Position numbers and translations under genes: made by a program
Part shown: in pieces, positions 50,480-59,240 of the stretch
How the letters are laid out: the number at the start of each line of letters is the position of its first letter
Numbering within the stretch: position 1 is the stretch's first letter
DNA from: Lentisphaeria bacterium
Lineage (GTDB): Bacteria > Verrucomicrobiota > Lentisphaeria > Oligosphaerales > Oligosphaeraceae
Assembly: GCA_016288215.1 (NCBI GenBank)
Contig: JAEEYQ010000051.1
Span: 1 to 64,000, forward strand
Length of the DNA stretch: 64,000 bases
Direction of reading: 5' to 3'
Notes under the pieces: generated by a model
Seen by the model: only the letters and a program-made list of their open reading frames with translations
Databases searched by the model: none
What the model was told of the DNA's origin: nothing

Positions 50480-51385
50480 ATGTCAGAAATTGAATACCGT
50501 GTCCTAAGCACTGATGAACAGAATCATGTGCTTCCCCTGCTCGCCCGCAGCTTCCATGCCTATTGGGAGCAGACCGCCCTCACCTGTACCGAGTACCCCT
50601 ACAACGAAATCTCCCACGGGGCGATCATCGACGGCCAAATCGTCGGCCATGTGGGTGTCATTCCCTATCGCATGTCCGATGGCCGCGGCGGCTTTCCGCT
50701 GATGGGAGGCCTGGCCTCCGTGGCCGTGGATCCGGACTATCGGGGGCGGGGCATCGCCAAAAACCTCTGCAAGTCCATCGCCGAATGGGCCCGTCAGGAA
50801 GGCTATCAGGCCCTTCCTCTTTATACAGGAAAGGACCGCGTCTACGAAAGCGCGGGCTGGTCTAATTATCCGGGCATGCGGCCATTTTTCGCACAATTTA
50901 CGCAACATACTGATAATCAACAGGTTATGAATAGCGCACAGTTGACGCAGGAGGAGAAGCTGCAGATTCGGCGGCTCTATGAACAGGGTGAGGATTTCTG
51001 TGGTAAGGTCGTCCGCGGCAACGGCAAGGACTATCTGGGCTGGGACCGTCTCATGAAGGATCCGGACTACACCTACGCCCTCGGTGACGACATCTATGCC
51101 ATTTTCATGGACGGCGCCGTCGTGGAATGCAACGCCGCACCGCAACTGTCGGACACCGCCGTGCTCGCGTTCCTCCACCGCCTCTCCGCCCCGTCGGGAA
51201 CCCTTGAGCTGGCGCTGCCACAGGCCAGCCGAGTCCGCCGCGCCCTGCAAGAGGCGAACATCCCCATGACGCCCTCCGACCATGACCTCATGCACGGCGA
51301 ACATCCCATGAACCTGGATTTGGAGAGCCCCGGCCTCTATGCGACGCTGCCGCTGGTGGAATTTCCCCTCGCCGACAAGTTCTAA
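50480..51385 (+). CDS. GNAT-family N-acetyltransferase (Eis-like)
   Basis: 301 residues. The acetyl-CoA signature region is LASVAVDPDYRGRGIAKNLCKSI (V..RGRGIA at about 80-92), with IVGHVGVIPYRM as the preceding strand and ALPLYTGKDRVYESAGW as the following beta-alpha unit. The C-terminal 150 residues may be a second, degenerate acetyltransferase fold, as in Eis and related proteins. Acceptor amine unknown. It follows the sigma-operon genes on the same strand, 33 bases apart, so it may be coregulated. Confidence 0.82.
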   Translation: MSEIEYRVLSTDEQNHVLPLLARSFHAYWEQTALTCTEYPYNEISHGAIIDGQIVGHVGVIPYRMSDGRGGFPLMGGLASVAVDPDYRGRGIAKNLCKSIAEWARQEGYQALPLYTGKDRVYESAGWSNYPGMRPFFAQFTQHTDNQQVMNSAQLTQEEKLQIRRLYEQGEDFCGKVVRGNGKDYLGWDRLMKDPDYTYALGDDIYAIFMDGAVVECNAAPQLSDTAVLAFLHRLSAPSGTLELALPQASRVRRALQEANIPMTPSDHDLMHGEHPMNLDLESPGLYATLPLVEFPLADKF

Positions 51386-51386
51386 A

Positions 51387-51500
51387 TAATTAGGAATTAG
51401 AAATTAGAAATTAGAAATTAAAAATTAGAAATTAGAAATTGGAAATTAGGAATTAGAAATTAGGTATTTTGTTAGCAGTTGGAAATTGGCAGTTGGAGGT
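51387..51500. repeat. AATTAGA heptamer repeat run
   Basis: About a dozen AATTAGAA/AATTAGGA units at 7-8 bp spacing directly after the GNAT stop, then looser AGTTGG variants. The most extended of the AATTAG-type runs in the window. AT-rich, no coding content. Confidence 0.85.
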
Positions 51501-51567
51501 TATACTGCATAAGAGCAAGATTGTGATTTATCGAAGAAACATTGTAGGTTGCGGGGAAACCGTGTGT

Positions 51568-51590
51568 ATCCTACCATATTATATATAGAA
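51568..51590 (+). promoter_or_regulatory. AT-rich promoter block before the GHL10-like lipoprotein
   Basis: TATCCTACCATATTATATATAG ends about 15 bases before the ATG. TATTAT or TATATA hexamers would serve as the -10. The CATATTATATA core is shared with the block at 41.9 kb, read in the same orientation relative to the gene. Confidence 0.45.
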
Positions 51591-51602
51591 AAGGAACAAG
51601 CC

Positions 51603-53180
51603 ATGCATCTTAAATCAATCTGCCTTCTCACGTCACTCTGCGGATTGGCTCTGCTGTCCAGCTGCGTCAGCCATGAAAAGGCCGCCGCCACGCCGTTGAC
51701 CCGCGGCGGCGTCATCCTCAACGAAGACTCTTCCAACTACTATATGTTCCGCAATGATGATGAAGTCATCTCCGGCCTTTCGGAACTGGCGCGGCATTAC
51801 TGCGTCGGCGGCATCACCGACGTGTTCTACACCTGCTGCGCCCGTCAGGCCTCCTTCGACTCCAAAGTCCTTGAGCCGGTCTGGAAGGACGTGGAATTCC
51901 GAGAGGACGGCAAGGTCTTCTTCCGCAAGCAGGAGCTGACCGCCCCCACTTTGATCAATTGGGCCAAACACACCAAAATGCTGGCGGACGCCGGCATCAA
52001 CCCCTATCAGGTTTGGGTGGACGAATCGCGCAAATTGGGCCGCAAGGGATGGATCTCCATCCGCACCAACGATTTACATGGTGTCAACGAAATCGATGGC
52101 TTCATGAACAGCGACTTCTGGCGCCAACACCCCGAATATTGGCGCATCACATGGCGCGGCGGCAATTGGGGCGACCGGGCCTTCGATTTCAAGCACCCAG
52201 AAGTCCAGCAAGAGCTCATCAATTTCGTGGCGGAACTGTTGGAAATCAACGACATGGACGGCCTTGAAATCGACTGGATGCGTTTCGGTTGGCAGTTCCA
52301 GCCCGGCTATGAGGATGAGGGCCGCGAAATCCTCACCAACATCCATCGTGAAATCCGCAGACTGGCCCGACAGGCGGAGAAGCGCCTCGGCCATCCCATC
52401 GCCATCGCCGCCCGCGTCCCCTCCCGCCCCGAATATGCCTTCGTCAACGGCTACGACCCCATCCGCTGGGCAAAGGAAGGCCTCATCGACATGCTCATCC
52501 CCTGCAACTTCTGGGCCACCACCGACCCTCAGCTCCCCGTGGCCCTGTGGCGCAGCATGCTCCCTGAAAACGTCCTGCTGGCACCCGGCATCGAAACGCT
52601 TGTCGCTCCCTATTCCGGCGCCCCGCTGGTCGGTGGCCTCATCGACGTCACCGTGGGACAGGCCTGCTCCTTCTTCTATCAAGGGGCCGATAAATTCTAC
52701 TTATTCAACCACATGGACCGCCCCGGCAACGGCGCGGAAACCGTCAAATATCTGGCGGAGCACTGCGCCAGCCTGGAGGCCGCCGCCGCCAGCAAGCGCC
52801 GCCATGTCATCGCCTATTCGGACATCGTGCCCCCCGGCCTTGCCGGCAACGCCGTCCTGCCGCTCCGCGTCAAGGGAATTGGCGCCCTGCGCTTCAACAT
52901 CGGCCTGGCTCCCGAAGCCGACCGCAACGCCGTCGTCCTTCTCGGACTGGATGAAGAGCCTGGAGAAGGCATCGTCGTCTTCGTCAACGGCAAAAGAGCG
53001 GAACCTCTGACGGACAACATCCCGCAGGATGGCATGAACGGCTCCGTCAAAGCCCGCCGCGCCTGGAAGGCCTCCAACCTCCTCAAAAACGGCGACAACC
53101 ATGTCGAAATCCAATATTGGTCCGACACCCCCAAACTCAACATCGTCTGGGCGGAAATCAACATCGCCGCCAAAGAATAG
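51603..53180 (+). CDS. GHL10-like secreted lipoprotein (glycoside-hydrolase-like)
   Basis: 525 residues from ATG 51603. N-terminal lipoprotein signal with lipobox LLSSC (Cys21), so outer-membrane or periplasmic. Family-10-like glycosyl-hydrolase features are visible: TKMLADAGINPYQVW, FDFKHPEVQQELINFVAELLEINDMDGLEIDWMRFGW, AIAARVPSRPEYAFVNGYDPIRWAKEGLIDMLIP. The C-terminal part (PLRVKGIGALRFNIGLAP... VEIQYWSDTPKLNIVWAEINI) is a beta-sandwich. It probably attacks glycans outside the cell; activity unproven. AAAAGGAA is in ribosome-site position. Confidence 0.75.
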   Translation: MHLKSICLLTSLCGLALLSSCVSHEKAAATPLTRGGVILNEDSSNYYMFRNDDEVISGLSELARHYCVGGITDVFYTCCARQASFDSKVLEPVWKDVEFREDGKVFFRKQELTAPTLINWAKHTKMLADAGINPYQVWVDESRKLGRKGWISIRTNDLHGVNEIDGFMNSDFWRQHPEYWRITWRGGNWGDRAFDFKHPEVQQELINFVAELLEINDMDGLEIDWMRFGWQFQPGYEDEGREILTNIHREIRRLARQAEKRLGHPIAIAARVPSRPEYAFVNGYDPIRWAKEGLIDMLIPCNFWATTDPQLPVALWRSMLPENVLLAPGIETLVAPYSGAPLVGGLIDVTVGQACSFFYQGADKFYLFNHMDRPGNGAETVKYLAEHCASLEAAAASKRRHVIAYSDIVPPGLAGNAVLPLRVKGIGALRFNIGLAPEADRNAVVLLGLDEEPGEGIVVFVNGKRAEPLTDNIPQDGMNGSVKARRAWKASNLLKNGDNHVEIQYWSDTPKLNIVWAEINIAAKE

Positions 53181-53206
53181 GCTAAGTTTCATCATCCTAA
53201 CCCATT

Positions 53207-53240
53207 GGCTGTGAAGGAGTTAACCATCACAGCCATTTTT
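53207..53240 (+). terminator. Rho-independent terminator after GHL10-like gene
   Basis: GGCTGTGA (53207-53214) and TCACAGCC (53227-53234) form a perfect 8-bp stem with a 12-base loop, followed by ATTTTTG. It lies 27 bases past the stop codon. Confidence 0.8.
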
Positions 53241-53313
53241 GTGCGAACCGGTTACCCTCCAGCCCCCATCTCTAAAGCCAATTTCATAGGCATTCCATGC
53301 CATGGAGAGGAAA

Positions 53314-54489
53314 ATGAATTGCAGAAGGAATTTGACGCTTGCCATTTTGTCGTTATGCCTGCTTGGCGTGCATGCAAAGGCGGCAGGCTTTGACGCGGAA
53401 AAGGATCCGTTCGTCATTGGCATGTTCGGGGTCTTCCATTGGGATGAAGAGACGTTTACCTGGATGCAGCAAATGGGCATTAACTATGTGCACAGCTATA
53501 ACTTATGGAATGATCCGCAAATGCCGTCCATGCTGGATTTGGCGGAAAAGCATCACATGAAGGTGATGGTGGACCTACTCGAACATACACGCGATGAAAA
53601 GGACCTCGGACCAGACTGGGAGCAGAAGCTGGCTGAAAAGATTCGTTCTGTCAAGGACCATCCCGCCATCGGCATCTGGCAGCTTTTCGACGAGCCGTCG
53701 ACCAAACAGCTTCCACGGGTCCGTGAACTCAATAATCTGGTCAAAAGCATCACCGGCCATCCGACGGAACTGGTCATGAACGAACGGGCCGAATACTGGA
53801 ACAGCCGCGGCTATTCTGACATCTGGGCCATCGACAACTATCCCGTGCGGGGAAAACCCTTCCCGCAGGAAAACATCATTGACCATAGCCGCGTCATGCG
53901 CAATGCGGCCACGGGTTACAATTTCAAGGGCACCCCTTTCTTCTCGGTGGCGCAGGCGGCGGATTTTTCCTGCTTCTCCTCCCTCATAAAGGATCCTGAA
54001 CGGCTGGCGAATTTGCGCTATCCCAACCTGACCGAAATGCGATTCATGCTTTTCTCCGATCTCTGCTTCGCCGTGCGCGGCATCTGGTTCTTCTCGGAGG
54101 CGCATTGCCATCGTGAACGCCCGCAAGGACTTGCGTTTGTAAAGGATACGCTGGAACCTGTCATACAAGACATCCGCTCCTTCCTCACCCTTGTCCCACA
54201 GCCATGGAAACCGACATTGCGGGACAGCAGCAAAATCGACAGCGCCTTCAAAGTCTCCTTCGCGTCTTTCGACACTGAAAAAGCCTCTGTCGTGATTCTT
54301 GTGAACGACAGCATGGAAAAACGTCCGTTGAATGTCGAGCTGGCACAATTTGCAAACCGGCCGCCAGAAGGCCATTTGATGCCATGGGCGTTTACCCGTG
54401 CAGACACAGGGGCAAGCTACAAGGATGGCAGACTGAATGTTCCTGCCGCCCTCCCATGGGAGGTATTTGTCTGGACTATAGGGAGATAG
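53314..54489 (+). CDS. Secreted GH-like TIM-barrel protein
   Basis: 391 residues from ATG 53314, with GAGAGG five bases upstream; ATG 53302 is less likely. Signal peptide (LTLAILSLCLLGVHAKAAGF). Barrel features: GMFGVFHWDEETFTWMQQMG, VMVDLLEHTRDEKD, DHPAIGIWQLFDEPS with the Asp-Glu of clan-A type acid/base strands, and FFSVAQAADFSCF late. It is related in layout to the secreted protein at 31.6-33.6 kb but without its N-terminal binding domain. The terminator of the preceding gene separates the two transcripts. Confidence 0.72.
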   Translation: MNCRRNLTLAILSLCLLGVHAKAAGFDAEKDPFVIGMFGVFHWDEETFTWMQQMGINYVHSYNLWNDPQMPSMLDLAEKHHMKVMVDLLEHTRDEKDLGPDWEQKLAEKIRSVKDHPAIGIWQLFDEPSTKQLPRVRELNNLVKSITGHPTELVMNERAEYWNSRGYSDIWAIDNYPVRGKPFPQENIIDHSRVMRNAATGYNFKGTPFFSVAQAADFSCFSSLIKDPERLANLRYPNLTEMRFMLFSDLCFAVRGIWFFSEAHCHRERPQGLAFVKDTLEPVIQDIRSFLTLVPQPWKPTLRDSSKIDSAFKVSFASFDTEKASVVILVNDSMEKRPLNVELAQFANRPPEGHLMPWAFTRADTGASYKDGRLNVPAALPWEVFVWTIGR

Positions 54490-54531
54490 CGCATCGGCCG
54501 CGAAGAGATTTCAGGCCTTTGCTCAACCCCG

Positions 54532-55605
54532 TCAATACCTTGTCACTTCACACGTCGGGGGAAAGGAATCAGACGCAATGCGAGCGCCTTTGGGGATGGA
54601 CACATGGGTTAGGCTATCACATTCTTCAAATGCCTTTTCCCCTATTTCCATGACACTGGCGGGAATGGTGACATGGGTCAAATTCGTACAGTTGGCAAAT
54701 GCATAGTCCCCTATTCTTATGACACCGTCGGGAATGGTCACATTGGTCAAACAGTAACAGTGGGAAAACACGGAAGATTCGATTTCCGTGATGCTGTCGG
54801 GAATGATAATGTCAGTCAATCTTTTACAGCAAAAAAATGCCCCGCCTCCTATTCTCTTGACGCTATTAGGTATCGTGACACTAATCAGATTCTTGCAGTG
54901 CTCGAACGCAGCCGCTTCAATGACCGTGACGCTGTCCGGAATGATGATGTGGGTTAGGCCTTGGCAGTCATAGAACACATTGTCGCTAATAACCTTAACT
55001 CCCCTTGGGATATCGACGTTGGTCAAATTTACACATGCAGAAAATGTGGATCTCATGGATTTGATGCCACGTGGAATCGTGACACGCCTTAATCCTTTGC
55101 ACGACCAGAAGGCATAATCCATTTTCGTAACGCTGTCTGGAATGGTGACATCGCTCAAGTCACTGTAACTAAACGCCATAAACCCAATCTCCGTGACACT
55201 GTCGGGAATGACGACATGAGTCAGGGATGGATTGCAAAATGCCTTCTCCCCAATTTCCGTGACACTGTCGGGAATGACGACATGTGTCAGGTATGGACAG
55301 TCGTAAAATGCCTCATCTGCGATTTTCGTGACCGTTCGACCATCAATTTCCGATGGGATAACCAGTTTCCTTCCCCGTATCCGTCCATGATATTTCGTTA
55401 TCGTCGCCTCATTGCCCGATGTGGTGACCTCGAAAGTGCCCACCACATCTTTGACCGCAATCTCATCTTTGGTCGTTTTGACATATAGGGCCACACACAC
55501 AACCAGCAAAACAAGCCCCGTCATCAAAAGAAGCAAAAGCGGCGTGAGGAAACCATTTTCACTCTTTTTATGAGAATCTTTCATGTTGCAGAAAAGCGGA
55601 ACCAT
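54532..55605 (-). CDS. Membrane-anchored BspA-type leucine-rich-repeat protein
   Basis: About 357 residues from ATG 55605, which has AAGGAA six bases upstream; an ATG at 55584 is also possible. One transmembrane helix (FLTPLLLLLMTGLVLLVVCVALYV) lies near the N-terminus, then about ten LRR_5 units of the form LTHVVIPDSVTEIGEKAF. It faces the outside and is probably for adhesion or protein binding. The repeats are of TpLRR/BspA type as in gut and oral bacteria. The gene is convergent with the GH-like gene. Confidence 0.85.
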   Translation of the reverse strand: MVPLFCNMKDSHKKSENGFLTPLLLLLMTGLVLLVVCVALYVKTTKDEIAVKDVVGTFEVTTSGNEATITKYHGRIRGRKLVIPSEIDGRTVTKIADEAFYDCPYLTHVVIPDSVTEIGEKAFCNPSLTHVVIPDSVTEIGFMAFSYSDLSDVTIPDSVTKMDYAFWSCKGLRRVTIPRGIKSMRSTFSACVNLTNVDIPRGVKVISDNVFYDCQGLTHIIIPDSVTVIEAAAFEHCKNLISVTIPNSVKRIGGGAFFCCKRLTDIIIPDSITEIESSVFSHCYCLTNVTIPDGVIRIGDYAFANCTNLTHVTIPASVMEIGEKAFEECDSLTHVSIPKGARIASDSFPPTCEVTRY

Positions 55606-55758
55606 GCGAATTCCTTTTTCATGAGCCAAACAAGCCAAAGTCAACGTGGCGGTTGTCGCTCCCTGACAAGATGATGACGGCAGGTGGCCGTGGAAGCGAT
55701 GTCAGACACGACTGAATCACGATGGCGGCCCCTTTGCCACATCCACCGCCTACGCAAC

Positions 55759-57339
55759 CTACGCAAGTTTCTCCGCCTTGGCGTCAAGCAGATGATGGGT
55801 TGAGGAGTCGAAATTGAGGCCGATTCTCCAAATGGGCAGGCCCTTGGAGCGGTAGGGGGCGTCGTAGCCTTTGGCTGCAACCTGCGTCAGAGCGGCCTCG
55901 GCGGACTCATCCACCTTCAGCTCGAAGATGAAGACGCCGCAGGCATGGGTTGCCACGACATCCGCCTGTCCGTTGGCCTGACGGTCCTCCGTCCTGCATT
56001 GGATGGCCTGTGCCTTCAGCAGCACCAGCAGATTCCGCTCGTAGGAGTATTCCTGCACGCGGCCTTCCTTCGGTCCATAGGGCAGCGAGGCGTAAAGCGA
56101 CTTCAGCCCGTCGAAGAACTCATCCCATTGGGCCTCAAGCAGCATATCGCCTAACGACGACACCCAGTCAGTCCCGCGGTTGGCGATGACGGACGTCGTC
56201 AGCAGGGCCAGATCCTGCCGCACCTCCTCGTCCGGCACGCGAAGGTCGTAGTTCTGCCGGAGCGGATTGAAGTGATCGATGGTCAGATAGCCCGTCTGGA
56301 AAAGCATGGGGACGGCGCGAAGGGCGCGGATGTCCGTCACATCGAAGTCCCGTTCGCGCACATTCTTGACCTTTTCCATGTCAACGGAGAGGAAATCGTC
56401 CCGCTTGATCAGGTTCATCAGCATGGACGCCTTGCCCGTCTGGGACCAGCAAGGCTTAAAGGTGGTCTCCTGATCCGCAAGGTTCACGCCGATGGAGACG
56501 GGATTGTAGACGGTTTCGCCGCTTTCCTTTCCGAAGCGGTAGCCGTTGAACCATCGCTTGAGCTGGACGCGGTAGTCAGTGTCAGAAAGTCCCATCTTCC
56601 TCGCGTGGAGACACATATGCTCGCCAAAGTAGGTGTCCAGCTCCTCCTCCGTATAGCCGAGCATGGTAGCGTAACGGTCCATAAAGGAGAGGTCGCGCAG
56701 GTTGGACAGGGCGGAGAAGACTGACATCTTCGTGAACTTGGACACGCCCGTGATCATCAGAAAGCGGATACTGCCCGTGCGGTCCTTCATCTGGCGATAG
56801 AAGTCCGCCAGTTCGCTGCGGACCTTCTCCGCCTCGTCCGGCCTGTTCAAAAGCTGCGCCACGGGATCGTCGTATTCATCAATGAGAATGACGACCCCCT
56901 TGCCAACGTTGGCCTTGGACAAGTAGTCGATGGCACGGCCAAAATTGACGGCAGGGGAAATGTCTTTGTCATACATCGCGCCTGCCTCCTCCAACACGTT
57001 TCGCACGGTGAATGGAAAATTCTGCGTGAATTGCGCGGCCGATGACGAGCTGGCGGCGAAGCCGAAATTGAAGTACAACACGGGGTACGCCTCCCATGTC
57101 CAGTCGGTTTTGGAGATGGCCAACCCGTCGAACAGTTCGCGACGCCCCTCGAAGATTGCCTTTAACGTACTGATCATCAATGACTTGCCAAAACGACGTG
57201 GCCGCGCGAGAAAGAAACAGTCGTCAGCTCCTGTCATGAGATTGTACAGATAGGCGGTTTTGTCCACATAGACGCAGCCTTTTCTGCGCATTTTGATGAA
57301 GTCGCTGGAGTCTGTCAAAATCGGTTGAGGCATGGCCAT
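55759..57339 (-). CDS. AAA-ATPase_like / PD-(D/E)XK nuclease family protein, copy 1
   Basis: 526 residues. The N-terminal AAA-ATPase_like domain has VDKTAYLYNL, then a Walker-A-like RPRRFGKSLMI (from about residue 47) and VVILIDEYDDPV as Walker B. The C-terminus (QADVVATHACGVFIFELKVDESAEAAL) carries the D..ExK core of the PD-(D/E)XK nuclease-like domain. This architecture is widespread in Bacteroides and PVC genomes and its role is unknown; mobile-element defence or host interaction have been suggested. It is nearly identical to the next gene, including the promoter (57384-57413). Confidence 0.85.
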   Translation of the reverse strand: MAMPQPILTDSSDFIKMRRKGCVYVDKTAYLYNLMTGADDCFFLARPRRFGKSLMISTLKAIFEGRRELFDGLAISKTDWTWEAYPVLYFNFGFAASSSSAAQFTQNFPFTVRNVLEEAGAMYDKDISPAVNFGRAIDYLSKANVGKGVVILIDEYDDPVAQLLNRPDEAEKVRSELADFYRQMKDRTGSIRFLMITGVSKFTKMSVFSALSNLRDLSFMDRYATMLGYTEEELDTYFGEHMCLHARKMGLSDTDYRVQLKRWFNGYRFGKESGETVYNPVSIGVNLADQETTFKPCWSQTGKASMLMNLIKRDDFLSVDMEKVKNVRERDFDVTDIRALRAVPMLFQTGYLTIDHFNPLRQNYDLRVPDEEVRQDLALLTTSVIANRGTDWVSSLGDMLLEAQWDEFFDGLKSLYASLPYGPKEGRVQEYSYERNLLVLLKAQAIQCRTEDRQANGQADVVATHACGVFIFELKVDESAEAALTQVAAKGYDAPYRSKGLPIWRIGLNFDSSTHHLLDAKAEKLA

Positions 57340-57383
57340 GTCCCTTTGTTCCGTAAAACCAATGCAATCTCTATACCTTATTC

Positions 57384-57413
57384 ATCATATGCGTTTTTTC
57401 AAGTAAATTGCAA
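57384..57413 (-). promoter_or_regulatory. Promoter of AAA-ATPase_like copy 1
   Basis: TTGCAA (57408-57413), 18-bp spacer, TATGAT (57384-57389), then GAATAAGGTATAG. Copy 2 shares the -10 and downstream part exactly (59218-59238), but its upstream side differs because it lies in the end of the neighbouring gene. Confidence 0.5.
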
Positions 57414-57604
57414 ATCGAACGCAAGACGTCAATGATCCATGAAATCATGCCTATATTTGCTTGAACCTCCAGAGCTTTTAGAAAGGATCTGTTCCCACGT
57501 GGTCAGGAAGAAACAACTTGTTAACCTCATAATAGGTTCTTAATCATTGACGATATTTCAATACCTATTCATCTTATATTCAATATGTTAGGAAAATTCC
57601 AATT

Positions 57605-59185
57605 TCAAAGCTTCTCCGCCTTGGCGTCAAGCAGATGATGGGTTGAGGAGTCGAAATTGAGGCCGATTCTCCAGATGGGCAGGCCCTTGGAGTGGTAGGG
57701 GGCGTCGTAGCCTTTGGCTGCGACCTGCTTCAGGGCGGCCTCAGCGGACTCATCCACCTTCAGCTCGAAGATGAAGACGCCGCAGGCATGGGTCGCCACG
57801 ACGTCCGCCTGTCCGTTGGCCTGACGGTCCTCCGTCCTGCATTGGATGGCCTGCGCCTTCAACAGCACCAGCAGGTTCCGCTCGTAGGAGTATTCCTGCA
57901 CGCGGCCTTCCTTCGGTCCATAGGGCAGCGAGGCGTAAAGCGACTTCAGCCCGTCGAAGAACTCATCCCATTTGGCCACAAGCAGCTTCCTGCCTAAAGC
58001 GGACACCCAGTCAGTCCCGCGATTGGCGATGACGGACGTCGTCAGAGTGGCTAGATCCTTGCGAACCTCCTCGTCCGGCACGCGAAGGTCGTAGGTCTGC
58101 AGGAGCGGATCGAAGTGGTCGATGGTCAGATAGCCCGTCTGGAAAAGCATGGGGACGGCGCGAAGTGCACGGATGTCCGTCACGTCGAAGTCCTCTTCGG
58201 ACACATTCTGTACCTTTTCCATGTCAACGGAGAGGAAATCGTCCCGCTTGATCAGGTTCATCAGCATGGACGCCTTGCCCGTCTGGGACCAGCAGGGCTT
58301 AAGGGTGGTCTCCTGATCCGCAAGGTTCACGCCGATGGAGACGGGATTGTAGACGGTGTCGCCGTTTTCCTTTCCGAAGCGGTAGCCGTTGAACCATCGC
58401 TTGAGCTGGACGCGGTAGTCAGCGTCAGAAAGTCCCATCTTCCTCGCGTGGAGACACATATGTTCACCGAAATACGTGTCCAGTTCCTCCTCCGTATAGC
58501 CGAGCATGGTAGCGTAACGGTCCATAAAGGAGAGGTCGCGCAGGTTGGACAGGGCGGAGAAGACCGACATCTTCGTGAACTTGGACACGCCCGTGATCAT
58601 CAGAAAGCGGATTTTGCCTGTACGGTCCTTCATCTGGCGATAGAAGTCCGCCAGTTCGCCGCGGACCTTCTCCGCCTCGTCGGGCCTGTTCAAAAGCTGC
58701 GCCACGGGATCGTCGTATTCATCGATGAGAATGACAACCCCCTTGCCATCGTTGGCCTTGGCCAAGTAGTCGATGGCACGGCCGAAATTGGCGGCGGGGG
58801 AAATGTTTGTGTCATACGTCGCGCCTGCCTCCTCCAACACGTTTCGCACGGTGAATGGAAAATTCTGCGTGAATTGCGCGGCCGATGACGAGCTGGCGGC
58901 GAAGCCGAAATTGAAATACAGCACAGGATACGTCTCCCATGTCCAATCGGTTTTGGAGATGGCCAACCCGTCAAACAGTTCGCGGCGCCCTTCGAATATT
59001 GCCTTTAACGTATTGATCATCAATGACTTGCCAAAACGACGAGGCCGCGCGAGAAAGAATCGGCGTGCGGTGAGGCTTGTGATCAGCCGATGAAAATAGG
59101 CTGTCTTGTCCACGTAGACGCAGCCTAAATTCCGCATTTCGATGAAGTCGCTGGAGTCTGTCAAAATCGGTTGAGGCATGGCCAT
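57605..59185 (-). CDS. AAA-ATPase_like / PD-(D/E)XK nuclease family protein, copy 2
   Basis: 526 residues, nearly identical to copy 1 through most of the length. Differences cluster at residues ~17-45, where MRNLGCVYVDKTAYFHRL and TSLTARRFF replace MRRKGCVYVDKTAYLYNL and TGADDCFF just before the Walker-A-like RPRRFGKS; elsewhere only scattered changes occur, with some at ~345 and ~410. The nuclease-like C-terminus and Walker B are intact. It is separated from copy 1 by 265 bases of AT-rich non-coding DNA, and the ~50 bases directly before the start are duplicated with it. A recent tandem duplication, with the N-terminal sensor-like segment diverging. Confidence 0.86.
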   Translation of the reverse strand: MAMPQPILTDSSDFIEMRNLGCVYVDKTAYFHRLITSLTARRFFLARPRRFGKSLMINTLKAIFEGRRELFDGLAISKTDWTWETYPVLYFNFGFAASSSSAAQFTQNFPFTVRNVLEEAGATYDTNISPAANFGRAIDYLAKANDGKGVVILIDEYDDPVAQLLNRPDEAEKVRGELADFYRQMKDRTGKIRFLMITGVSKFTKMSVFSALSNLRDLSFMDRYATMLGYTEEELDTYFGEHMCLHARKMGLSDADYRVQLKRWFNGYRFGKENGDTVYNPVSIGVNLADQETTLKPCWSQTGKASMLMNLIKRDDFLSVDMEKVQNVSEEDFDVTDIRALRAVPMLFQTGYLTIDHFDPLLQTYDLRVPDEEVRKDLATLTTSVIANRGTDWVSALGRKLLVAKWDEFFDGLKSLYASLPYGPKEGRVQEYSYERNLLVLLKAQAIQCRTEDRQANGQADVVATHACGVFIFELKVDESAEAALKQVAAKGYDAPYHSKGLPIWRIGLNFDSSTHHLLDAKAEKL

Positions 59186-59240
59186 GTCCCTTTGTTCCGT
59201 AAAACCAATTGCAATCTCTATACCTTATTCATCATATAGA

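Noticed and set aside
57340-57604. tRNA or small RNA in the gap between the duplicated ATPase-like genes
   Set aside because: No cloverleaf, T-loop GTTCGA pattern or stable hairpin could be found. It is plain AT-rich non-coding sequence apart from the promoter.
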